From NCBI GenBank assembly GCA_910586665.1, contig CAJUIX010000004.1, positions 62,001 to 126,000 of the forward strand: a stretch of DNA of 64,000 bases, in the 5' to 3' direction. The position numbers and the translations under genes were made by a program. Source of the DNA: an uncultured Duncaniella sp. (GTDB lineage: Bacteria; Bacteroidota; Bacteroidia; Bacteroidales; Muribaculaceae). Shown piece by piece: positions 8,007 to 15,324 of this stretch. Within the stretch, counting starts at the first letter, position 1. The number at the start of each line of letters is the position of its first letter. The notes below the pieces were generated by a model. The model ran no database searches and was not told where the DNA came from. It worked only from the letters and a program-made list of their open reading frames with translations.

Positions 8007-9509
8007 ATGGGTAAGCACACAGTCCTACATCTCCTGCGGGTCATTATCGAGATGGCCGTGTTCACGCTCCTGACGTGGCTCTTTGTCGACTATGGCATGA
8101 CGGTACCCTCGCTTGCCGCCAAGCTCGCCAAGGTGCAGTTGCTTCCGGCGGCTATGGCCTTCGCGATGACTGTATTCATAATATGGCTCATTGTAACGCT
8201 GGTTTTTGGCCGTATATATTGTTCGACCGTATGCCCGTTGGGGGCTTTCCAGGATATCATGGCCCGGCTGCCGCGACTCGGGCGCCGCGTAGGCTCGCGG
8301 TGGCACTATCATTATTCGCCGGCGCTGACCGGACTGCGCTTTGTGTCGCTCTTCATTGTCGTGCTTTCAATCGTTCTTGGTATCTCGGCGGTAACGATGC
8401 TGCTTGACCCCTTCAGCATCTACGGACGCTTTGCCTCTGACATACTTAAACCCTTGTGGGGCTACATCCTCAATGTCTGGAACGATATGAATTCGCTCCC
8501 GCAGGTGAAGATTACGGTAGCATCCGTGCTCGGACTGGTGATTGCCACCGTCACAATGCTGGTGGTCGGCGCGTTGGCCTTTAAAAACGGGCGCACTTTT
8601 TGCAACACCGTCTGCCCCGTCGGGACGACACTCAGTTTCATCTCCCGCTATTCGGTGTTCCGCATCGACATCGACACCGACAAGTGCATACAGTGCCGCA
8701 AGTGCGAGCACCGCTGCAAGGCCTCGTGCATAGACATGGAGAGCCATGTCGTGGACACCTCCCGCTGCGTGGTCTGCTTCGACTGCCTCTCCGACTGCCC
8801 GAATGACGCGATAAGGTATACCTTCAACCGTCACCAGCTTTCGATACCGCTGATGCAGCGGGTTAAGGACCCCGTTGCCGGGTCGACCGCGGGGATGGAC
8901 ATCGACCGTCGCCGCTTCATCACTGTGGGCGCCATCGCAGCAGCGTCACCATTGATTGTTAAGGGTGCGAAGGTGGCCGGCAAGGTGGCGGTAGCCACTG
9001 CTTCACGCCTGCATCGCAACCTCGTGCCAGTCGCCCCTCCCGGAGCGCGGACGCGGCGCGAGTTTCTCGACCGTTGCACCGGCTGCGGGCTCTGTGTTGA
9101 CCGCTGCCCGCAAAAGGTGCTGAAGGTTTCGCTTGACGAATACGGACTTCTGCGGGCGCTGCACCCGGTCATGGACTATGACGCCTCCTGGTGCGTCTAT
9201 GACTGCACCCTCTGCTCGAATCTATGCCCGACCAACGCCCTATCTCCGCTGACCATATCCGAAAAGCACCTCTCGCGCGTCGGGCTCGCCTGCGTCGACA
9301 TCGACCTGTGTATCTCATACTCCGAAGGGGTCAGCTGCGGGGCCTGTTCGCGCCGCTGCCCCACGGGAGCAATATCTATGGTCTCCTCGGTGACCTCCGG
9401 CCACGGCCCGCACCCCTCGATTGACGCTTCAAAATGCGTCGGCTGCGGTTCGTGCCAGTATGTATGCCCCGCCCGTCCGAAGGCTATAAAGGTCGGAGGG
9501 ATAGACTGA
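8007..9509 (+). CDS. NapH-NapG fusion polyferredoxin (membrane quinol oxidase type)
   Basis: This 500-residue membrane protein joins two modules. Residues 1-275 resemble NapH: four membrane helices (about 9-35, 44-66, 108-133 and 170-190), two CxxxCP motifs (C72/C76 and C199/C203), and two cytoplasmic [4Fe-4S] sites (C227-C237 and C254-C264). At 300-308 the sequence DRRRFITVG begins a twin-arginine-like hydrophobic segment to about 330. Residues 355-500 resemble NapG/MauM: four further Cys clusters (357-367, 396-407, 429-451 and 477-487). In nitrate respiration NapG and NapH are separate and pass quinol electrons to the periplasm. No nitrate reductase is nearby, so the substrate is unknown. 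The GTG at 8001 overlaps the previous stop and is an alternative start. Confidence 0.82.
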   Translation: MGKHTVLHLLRVIIEMAVFTLLTWLFVDYGMTVPSLAAKLAKVQLLPAAMAFAMTVFIIWLIVTLVFGRIYCSTVCPLGAFQDIMARLPRLGRRVGSRWHYHYSPALTGLRFVSLFIVVLSIVLGISAVTMLLDPFSIYGRFASDILKPLWGYILNVWNDMNSLPQVKITVASVLGLVIATVTMLVVGALAFKNGRTFCNTVCPVGTTLSFISRYSVFRIDIDTDKCIQCRKCEHRCKASCIDMESHVVDTSRCVVCFDCLSDCPNDAIRYTFNRHQLSIPLMQRVKDPVAGSTAGMDIDRRRFITVGAIAAASPLIVKGAKVAGKVAVATASRLHRNLVPVAPPGARTRREFLDRCTGCGLCVDRCPQKVLKVSLDEYGLLRALHPVMDYDASWCVYDCTLCSNLCPTNALSPLTISEKHLSRVGLACVDIDLCISYSEGVSCGACSRRCPTGAISMVSSVTSGHGPHPSIDASKCVGCGSCQYVCPARPKAIKVGGID

Positions 9510-9529
9510 CCGTCTTAAAAATTTTAGAA

Positions 9530-10324
9530 ATGAAACAATATCTCGAATTACTTGACAAGATAATGACCGAGGGTGTCGACCGCGGCGACCGCACCGGCAC
9601 CGGCACCCGCAGCATTTTCGGCTATCAGATGCGTTTTGATTTGGCCGACGGTTTCCCGCTGCTTACGACAAAGAAGCTTCACCTCAAGTCTATAATCTAC
9701 GAGCTGCTGTGGTTTCTCAAAGGCGATACCAATGTGAAGTATCTCCAGGAGCACGGTGTCAGAATCTGGAACGAGTGGGCGCGCCCAGACGGGGAGCTCG
9801 GCCCGGTCTATGGCTACCAGTGGCGCTCATGGCCCGACTACGACGGCGGCCACATCGACCAGATTTCGGAAGTGGTCAGGACCATACGCGAGAATCCAGA
9901 GTCGCGCCGCATAATAGTAAGCGCGTGGAATGTCGCCTCCATCCCCGATATGGCCCTTCCCCCCTGCCATCTGCTTTTCCAGTTCTATGTGGCCGACGGG
10001 CGCCTCTCGCTCATGCTTTATCAGCGTAGTGCCGACTGCTTCCTCGGGGTTCCCTTCAACATCGCCTCCTATTCGCTCCTGCTCATGATGATGGCGCAGG
10101 TGACAGGGTTGAAACCGGGTGAGTTCATCCACACTCTCGGCGACACCCACATCTACCACAACCATTTCGAGCAGGTAAGGACACAGCTCGCGCGTACCCC
10201 CGGCCGACTCCCGACCATGCGCCTGAACCCCGACGTGAAGGATATTTTTGATTTCAAATATGAGGATTTCGAGCTGTGTGACTACGAGGCACAGCCGCAT
10301 ATCAAAGCCGATGTAGCCGTATGA
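9530..10324 (+). CDS. thyA: Thymidylate synthase
   Basis: ThyA methylates dUMP to dTMP using methylenetetrahydrofolate. From the ATG at 9530 the protein has 264 residues, the same length as the E. coli enzyme. The catalytic cysteine in DMALPPCHLLFQFYV falls at position 146. Folate and dUMP contacts are visible in GDRTGTGT, SRRIIVSAWNV, QRSADCFLGVPFNIASY and HIYHNHFEQ. A longer open frame from 9434 lies inside the preceding gene and is rejected. It overlaps folA by the ATGA arrangement, so the two are translationally coupled and act in one cycle. Confidence 0.98.
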   Translation: MKQYLELLDKIMTEGVDRGDRTGTGTRSIFGYQMRFDLADGFPLLTTKKLHLKSIIYELLWFLKGDTNVKYLQEHGVRIWNEWARPDGELGPVYGYQWRSWPDYDGGHIDQISEVVRTIRENPESRRIIVSAWNVASIPDMALPPCHLLFQFYVADGRLSLMLYQRSADCFLGVPFNIASYSLLLMMMAQVTGLKPGEFIHTLGDTHIYHNHFEQVRTQLARTPGRLPTMRLNPDVKDIFDFKYEDFELCDYEAQPHIKADVAV

Positions 10325-10845
10325 CGACGACCGACCACCTTCCTGTAATAACAATAATAGTAGCCTGCACCCGCGACTTCGGCATAGGGCGCGGCGGCGA
10401 CATGCTCTTCCACATCAGCGAGGACCTGAAGCGCTTCAAGGCGCTCACGATGGGCGCGCCCATAATCATGGGGCGCAAGACCTTCGAATCGCTCCCGAAA
10501 GGAGCGCTCCCGGGGCGCCGCAACATTGTCATCACCCGTCGCGCCGACTACTCAGCCCCCGGAATCGAGACTGTCGGCTCGCTCGACGAGGCTATGGAAC
10601 TTTGCCGCGGGACGGAGGAGTGTTTCATAATCGGCGGAGGGGAAATCTATGCGCAGGCCCTCCCAATCGCATCGAAGATCGAGCTTACATACATTGATAC
10701 CACCGTCGGCGACGCGGACACATATTTCCCCGACCTTACTTCGGGTCGCTGGAATATGAATCAGACACCTGAATTCGACCATGTTGATCCAAAGACAGGC
10801 GTCAGATATGCTTTTATGACATTATTTCCTATACTGGGGAAGTAG
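10321..10845 (+). CDS. folA: Dihydrofolate reductase
   Basis: This 174-residue enzyme regenerates tetrahydrofolate from the dihydrofolate released by ThyA, using NADPH. The visible family blocks are TRDFGIGRGGDMLFHISEDLKRFK (the acidic substrate-binding Asp lies in SEDLKRF), GAPIIMGRKTFESLPKGALPGR, CFIIGGGEIYAQALP and TYIDTTVGDADTYFPD. The start overlaps the thyA stop. The 3' end overlaps the convergent DUF4136 gene by 24 bases. Confidence 0.97.
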   Translation: MTTTDHLPVITIIVACTRDFGIGRGGDMLFHISEDLKRFKALTMGAPIIMGRKTFESLPKGALPGRRNIVITRRADYSAPGIETVGSLDEAMELCRGTEECFIIGGGEIYAQALPIASKIELTYIDTTVGDADTYFPDLTSGRWNMNQTPEFDHVDPKTGVRYAFMTLFPILGK

Positions 10846-11442
10846 CGGGACAGGGAATTTTGAGAACAAGGTTTGCACAGCTTCCGCTATACCCTGCAAA
10901 TCTCTGAACTGGCTGTTGCCATTGTCGAGAATCGTTCCGACTGATGAGGAGAAGAGCGGCACCTTGTCGTTCATATTCACCATATCCATTGTCAGGACGC
11001 CCTCGCGATATATGCCTGTTATGACCTGGGCATTGGGGTTGTATACCGGCCAATAATAGCCTCTCGGATACATGAACCAGGGAGCGTAGCCCCCATACCA
11101 GGGACCCCATCTGTAAGGATATGCCATCGGGGGAAGGGCAGGCTCGGTGGCAATCTCCTGACGGACTGTGAGACCGATGTTGATTAATAGTGGCGAGTTG
11201 GGATTCTCGGTGAATCCTCGTTCCACCATCTGCTCACGAATCGCGGCAGCGATGTTATCATACGTCACCATTGCCATTCCGGGCGGTATCTTGCCTTCTT
11301 CAGGAGTGACGATTCTGAATGTCGAGTAGTCACTTAGGTCGGCATCGTTGTAGGTAGTACTCGTCACGAGATTGAACGGGCTGCAAGCCGGCAGTAATGC
11401 TGCAAGCATTGCGAATATTCCCAATAACTTTTTCATATTCAA
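10822..11442 (-). CDS. DUF4136 lipoprotein
   Basis: A probable outer-membrane lipoprotein of 206 residues with signal MNMKKLLGIFAMLAALLPAC and lipobox cysteine at position 20. The remainder fits DUF4136: TYNDADLSDYSTFRIV near the mature N-terminus, an AAIREQMVERGF helix, then NPLLINIGLTV-type strands. A stretch rich in Pro, Tyr and Trp lies in the middle (about 107-136), and the C-terminus has the family block ending in QTLFSKFPVP. The function of the family is unknown. It is monocistronic and convergent with folA, overlapping it by 24 bases. Confidence 0.85.
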   Translation of the reverse strand: MNMKKLLGIFAMLAALLPACSPFNLVTSTTYNDADLSDYSTFRIVTPEEGKIPPGMAMVTYDNIAAAIREQMVERGFTENPNSPLLINIGLTVRQEIATEPALPPMAYPYRWGPWYGGYAPWFMYPRGYYWPVYNPNAQVITGIYREGVLTMDMVNMNDKVPLFSSSVGTILDNGNSQFRDLQGIAEAVQTLFSKFPVPLLPQYRK

Positions 11443-11524
11443 AATCTTATTTGAAATTATTCATAATTAAAAAACATCCGGGCGCATGAAAAGGTTGGGC
11501 ATTAGGCTTTTTAAACATTTAAAA

Positions 11525-11556
11525 TTTGCGCAATTCAGCACTATGCTATATATTTG
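11525..11556 (+). promoter_or_regulatory. Promoter of the small protein-aguAB operon
   Basis: TTTG (11525-11528), 20 bases, then TATATTTG (11549-11556): full matches to both -33 and -7 consensus elements. It implies a leader of about 110 bases before the 11673 start. Confidence 0.7.
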
Positions 11557-11672
11557 AACCAATAAAGACCCAACTTGTTAAATAACATATATTAGTCTTA
11601 ATAAAGCGAAAACAATAGTGGAATTTAAGACAAAGAACAGTTCTTCATCACTTTACCCTAAACCTAATTGAG

Positions 11673-11912
11673 ATGGAATATATAACCGACCTTTTCAACG
11701 ATATGCTTCAGCAATACGGAAGTGCTGACATCGCTGAGGCGGAATTTAAGAAACTCGTCCATGAAGACCAGGAGCTTCGCGCGCAGTATCGCGAGTGGTG
11801 CGACGAAGTCGGCAGCTCCGAGAAGCACGGTTTTCGTGACTACTGCGACGAGTATTTCGAGTCCCAGGAGTCGATTTGGGACAATTTGAAAGACAACTAT
11901 GAAGAAGAATGA
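11673..11912 (+). CDS. Small acidic conserved protein upstream of aguA
   Basis: A 79-residue soluble protein, strongly acidic and aromatic, with no signal peptide or cysteine cluster. It reads as mostly helical (EYITDLFNDMLQQYG, then AEAEFKKLVHEDQELRAQYREW), and the C-terminal half is rich in D, E, Y and W. I do not recognise a named domain. Its last 14 bases overlap the start of aguA, which implies translational coupling, and it is first in the transcript after a good promoter. A regulatory or chaperone-like role for the putrescine enzymes is only a guess. Coding is supported by codon usage like that of its neighbours and by the tight overlap. Confidence 0.75.
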   Translation: MEYITDLFNDMLQQYGSADIAEAEFKKLVHEDQELRAQYREWCDEVGSSEKHGFRDYCDEYFESQESIWDNLKDNYEEE

Positions 11913-12990
11913 TTTACAACACCGTCCGTCGCTGCGCCGCTTCCCGGCTGAATGGGAGCGTCACGACTGTGTGTTGCTTGCATGGCCTCATGAGGAGACC
12001 GACTGGGCCTATATGCTCGACGAGGCCCGCGGCTGCATAGCCGAGATTGTCAGGGCTGTTTCCCAGGAAGAGTGTGTGCTCCTCGTCGGCCCCGCCGACC
12101 TCTGCCTTCCCTCGGTCAGAGCCAGTGGATTTGACCCCAGGAGGGTGAAGTTTGTCGATGTGCCTACAAATGACACCTGGGCGCGCGATTTCGGCGCGCT
12201 GTCTGTGGAGGTCGACGGCTCCCTGCGCCTGCTCGATTTCAAATTCAATGGCTGGGGGCTGAAATTTGCCTCTGACAAGGACAATCTTATAAATATGAGG
12301 CTCTGCGGAGAGGGCGTCTTCGATGTTGAGGTCGAAAATTGCCTCAACTTCGTGCTCGAAGGTGGATCGGTGGAGTCTGATGGCGATGGGACGCTGCTCA
12401 CCACGGCTGAATGTCTGCTCTCGCCCAATCGCAACGGCCAGTGGGACAAGGGGGAGATTGCCGACTATCTTTCGAAGAAGTTCGGCTTCACCCACACTCT
12501 CTTTCTCCACCACGGGGCGCTTCTTGGCGATGACACCGACAGCCATATCGATACTCTCGCCCGCCTCGCCCCGCACGACACCATAATTTACAGCGGCCCG
12601 GGAGAGCCTGACAATCCCAACTATGCCGGATTGGTGAAGATGCGTGAGGAATTGGCGACACTGGTGACTTCCGGCGGTATGCCCTATAACCTCATAGAGC
12701 TTCCGCTTCCCGACACTGTGGTCGAGGACGGGGAAGTCCTCCCGGCTACATACGCGAACTTCCTCATTACCCCGACGCGCATCCTTCTGCCTGTCTACGG
12801 ACAGCCGCGCAAGGACCTCCTGGCCTCGCAGATTGTAAAAATCGCCTTCCCGGCCCATGAGGTCGTGCAGATTGACTGCCGCCCGCTCATCAGGCAGCAT
12901 GGATCGCTCCACTGTGTGACCATGCAGTTCCCGGCAGGCGCGGTGGCCGGCATCGAGAATGGCTATTGGGCCGAAAATACAAGTTTGTAA
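11899..12990 (+). CDS. aguA: Agmatine deiminase
   Basis: This enzyme converts agmatine to N-carbamoylputrescine and ammonia. The 363 residues carry the peptidyl-arginine/agmatine deiminase fold: substrate-binding NDTWARDFG, LEGGSVESDG, catalytic His and Asp in DSHIDTLARL, and the nucleophilic cysteine Cys339 in HGSLHCVTMQFP. The ATG lies inside the end of the small upstream gene. The next gene, 12 bases downstream, encodes the second enzyme of the route, so both act together in putrescine synthesis from arginine. Confidence 0.95.
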   Translation: MKKNDLQHRPSLRRFPAEWERHDCVLLAWPHEETDWAYMLDEARGCIAEIVRAVSQEECVLLVGPADLCLPSVRASGFDPRRVKFVDVPTNDTWARDFGALSVEVDGSLRLLDFKFNGWGLKFASDKDNLINMRLCGEGVFDVEVENCLNFVLEGGSVESDGDGTLLTTAECLLSPNRNGQWDKGEIADYLSKKFGFTHTLFLHHGALLGDDTDSHIDTLARLAPHDTIIYSGPGEPDNPNYAGLVKMREELATLVTSGGMPYNLIELPLPDTVVEDGEVLPATYANFLITPTRILLPVYGQPRKDLLASQIVKIAFPAHEVVQIDCRPLIRQHGSLHCVTMQFPAGAVAGIENGYWAENTSL

Positions 12991-13002
12991 CTCTGAAAGA
13001 TT

Positions 13003-13878
13003 ATGAAGATAGGAATAATACAGCAGCATAATACCCCCGATGTGGAGAACAACCGTCTGCGCCTCGGTGAAAAAATCCTTAAGCTCGCCTCGGAGGGCGC
13101 GCAGCTCGTCGTGCTCCAGGAACTTCATGACTCGCTCTACTTCTGCCAGGTCGAGAGCGTGGACAACTTTGACCTCGCCGTCGCACTCGATTCGCCGACG
13201 GTGGACTATTATTCCTCGGTGGCCCGCGAGGCCGGGGTAGTGCTCGTCACCTCCCTCTTCGAGCGTCGTGCCGCCGGGCTTTACCACAACACCTCGCTAG
13301 TATTCGAGAAGGACGGCTCACTTGCAGGCAGGTATCGCAAGATGCACATCCCTGACGACCCCGCCTATTATGAGAAGTTCTACTTCACCCCGGGCGACCT
13401 CGGCTTCAATCCGATTCAGACCTCTCTCGGACGCCTCGGCGTGCTCGTCTGCTGGGACCAGTGGTACCCGGAGGCTGCGCGCCTCATGGCCATGAAGGGA
13501 GCCGAGATGCTGATCTACCCGACGGCTATCGGCTGGGAGAGCAGTGACACCCCCGATGAGAAAGCCCGCCAGCGTGAGGCCTGGATGACGGTGCAGCGCG
13601 GTCATGCCGTGGCCAACGGTGTCCCCGTCGTCACCGTCAACCGCGTCGGCCATGAGCCTGACCCCTCGGGGGCTACAAACGGCATCTCCTTCTGGGGTTC
13701 GAGCTTCATTGCCGGGCCGCAGGGCGAGCTTCTATACCTTGCGCCGGAGAGCGAGGAGGCCGTGGCCGTCGTCGATGTCGACATGAAGCGCTCGGAGCAG
13801 GTGCGCCGCTGGTGGCCCTTCCTCCGCGACCGCCGCATAGAGAACTACGGCGACCTCACCCGCCGTTTCATTGACTGA
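13003..13878 (+). CDS. aguB: N-carbamoylputrescine amidase
   Basis: A nitrilase-superfamily amidohydrolase of 291 residues that hydrolyses N-carbamoylputrescine to putrescine, CO2 and ammonia. The catalytic triad is visible as Glu40 (LQELHDSLYF), Lys113 (GRYRKMHIPDDP) and Cys150 (VLVCWDQWYPEAARL). The sequence from PDDPAYYEKFYFTPGD onward is typical of the AguB subgroup rather than of beta-ureidopropionases. It follows aguA after 12 bases. Confidence 0.95.
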   Translation: MKIGIIQQHNTPDVENNRLRLGEKILKLASEGAQLVVLQELHDSLYFCQVESVDNFDLAVALDSPTVDYYSSVAREAGVVLVTSLFERRAAGLYHNTSLVFEKDGSLAGRYRKMHIPDDPAYYEKFYFTPGDLGFNPIQTSLGRLGVLVCWDQWYPEAARLMAMKGAEMLIYPTAIGWESSDTPDEKARQREAWMTVQRGHAVANGVPVVTVNRVGHEPDPSGATNGISFWGSSFIAGPQGELLYLAPESEEAVAVVDVDMKRSEQVRRWWPFLRDRRIENYGDLTRRFID

Positions 13879-13908
13879 ATCTTCACACAGAAAAAATAAT
13901 AAGCCCGT

Positions 13909-14469
13909 TTGAAAAAGACCCTCCCCTTCGTCACTACATCCGGCGACTACTTAGGAGTGCTCATGTCGCTTTGGCTTCCGCGCTACGGCTGGACTATCCT
14001 TGTCCCGCTCGTGGTATGTGCAGCCATAGGTGTGCTTAGCGATGTCAGGTTCCTGCTCATAGCCCTGATGCTCCTTTTCATAGTCGTCCCGATGCTCATG
14101 TCCTTCCTCTATACCTATTATATGCTGACCCCCGAGGCCCGTCGTGCCGTCACCCGCAAGGAGGTGGAGATTATCGATGGTCAGTCAATCAGGCTGCGCT
14201 ACCTCCCCCCGGAGGAGAAGGAGGCCGATGAACAGCGTGACAGGTCGCGCCGGATGCTCCTGCCCATAGCCCGTGAGGAGGAGAGGCGCGAGGAGGCTCT
14301 CGTGGTTCCTGTCCCCGACCCGGAGACAATCTCCTGGGAGGATGTGCTTGCTGTAAAATACACCTCCCGCTTCCGGGTCTATATCCTGAAAGCGGAGAGA
14401 CTGGCCTTCGTCCTTATCCCCCACAGCGCCATGCCGCGCGTCGAAATCCAGGCTGACAATAAGGTCTGA
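13909..14469 (+). CDS. Hypothetical membrane protein
   Basis: A 186-residue protein with two adjacent membrane segments (about 27-45 and 47-68), followed by a charged soluble tail. The tail has an EEKEADEQRDRSRR stretch and a C-terminal block KYTSRFRVYILKAERLAFVLIPHSA. That block resembles the PH-like YcxB tails found after paired helices in some small membrane proteins; the link is tentative. The start is a TTG, giving MKKTLPFVTTSGDY; the first ATG (13966) would remove residues that look like part of the domain. It lies 30 bases after aguB and may be the last gene of that transcript. Function unknown. Confidence 0.7.
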   Translation: MKKTLPFVTTSGDYLGVLMSLWLPRYGWTILVPLVVCAAIGVLSDVRFLLIALMLLFIVVPMLMSFLYTYYMLTPEARRAVTRKEVEIIDGQSIRLRYLPPEEKEADEQRDRSRRMLLPIAREEERREEALVVPVPDPETISWEDVLAVKYTSRFRVYILKAERLAFVLIPHSAMPRVEIQADNKV

Positions 14470-14477
14470 TTTTTGTT

Positions 14478-14507
14478 TTTGTTATTTCGGATAAATGCGT
14501 ATTTTTG
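14478..14507 (+). promoter_or_regulatory. Predicted promoter of aroE
   Basis: TTTG (14478-14481) and TATTTTTG (14500-14507) are separated by 18 bases, one less than the usual minimum. The leader would be about 45 bases. Confidence 0.55.
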
Positions 14508-14556
14508 CAGATACATATAAGAACATCAAATCACATTCTTTAAAATACTAATAATC

Positions 14557-15315
14557 ATGTCACTACCGCGTCGTAAAGTATATGGCCTCATCGGCTATCC
14601 TCTCTCTCACTCCTTCTCGATGAATTATTTCAACAATATGTTCGAGTCGGAGAATATTGATGCCGAGTATGTCAATTTTGAGATCCCTGAGATTGGCGAC
14701 CTCATGGAGGTTGTCTCTGAGAATCCCAACCTCTCGGGTCTGAACGTCACCATCCCTTACAAGGAGCAGGTGATTCCCTACATGGACGAGATTGATTCGG
14801 AAGCCGAGCTTATCGGGGCGGTCAATGTGATCAAGATTATCAAGACCAAGGGTGGCGATGTCAGGCTCAAGGGCTACAACAGCGACGCTATGGGTTTCCA
14901 GAATTCGATTGCCCCCCTTATCAATCCCAAGCGCAACCGTGCGCTCATACTCGGCACCGGCGGAGCGTCGAAGGCCATAAACCGCGCGCTCGTCAATCTC
15001 GGTGTGCAGCCCGTATTCGTGTCGCGTAATCCCGCCGAGGACCAGCTCGCCTATACCGATCTGACTCCCGAGGTCATGGCTGACCACAAAGTGATTGTCA
15101 ACTGCACGCCGCTCGGCATGTATCCAAACGTCGACCAGTGTCCCGACATCCCTTACGAGTGTCTTACCCCCGACCACCTCTGCTACGACCTTATTTACAA
15201 CCCTGACGTAACCACTTTCATGAGGAAGTCGCGTGCTAACGGCGCAGAGGTGAAAAACGGTCTCGAGATGCTGCTCCTGCAAGCATTTGAGTCGTGGAAT
15301 ATCTGGAATCTCTGA
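14557..15315 (+). CDS. aroE: Shikimate dehydrogenase
   Basis: AroE reduces 3-dehydroshikimate to shikimate with NADPH. The 252-residue protein shows GYPLSHSFSMNYFN (substrate Ser residues), LNVTIPYKEQVIPYMDE (catalytic Lys), GYNSDAMGFQNS (catalytic Asp), and the nucleotide loop LGTGGASKAINRALV. The C-terminus ends in NGLEMLLLQAFESWNIW, standard for the family. comEC follows after 9 bases, so the two share a transcript although their functions are unrelated. Confidence 0.96.
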   Translation: MSLPRRKVYGLIGYPLSHSFSMNYFNNMFESENIDAEYVNFEIPEIGDLMEVVSENPNLSGLNVTIPYKEQVIPYMDEIDSEAELIGAVNVIKIIKTKGGDVRLKGYNSDAMGFQNSIAPLINPKRNRALILGTGGASKAINRALVNLGVQPVFVSRNPAEDQLAYTDLTPEVMADHKVIVNCTPLGMYPNVDQCPDIPYECLTPDHLCYDLIYNPDVTTFMRKSRANGAEVKNGLEMLLLQAFESWNIWNL

Positions 15316-15324
15316 CACAGACAC

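Noticed and set aside
11914..13287. A 457-codon open frame on the minus strand across aguA and aguB
   Set aside because: It is antisense to two genes with intact catalytic motifs, and its translation has the composition of a reverse reading of GC-rich coding DNA.
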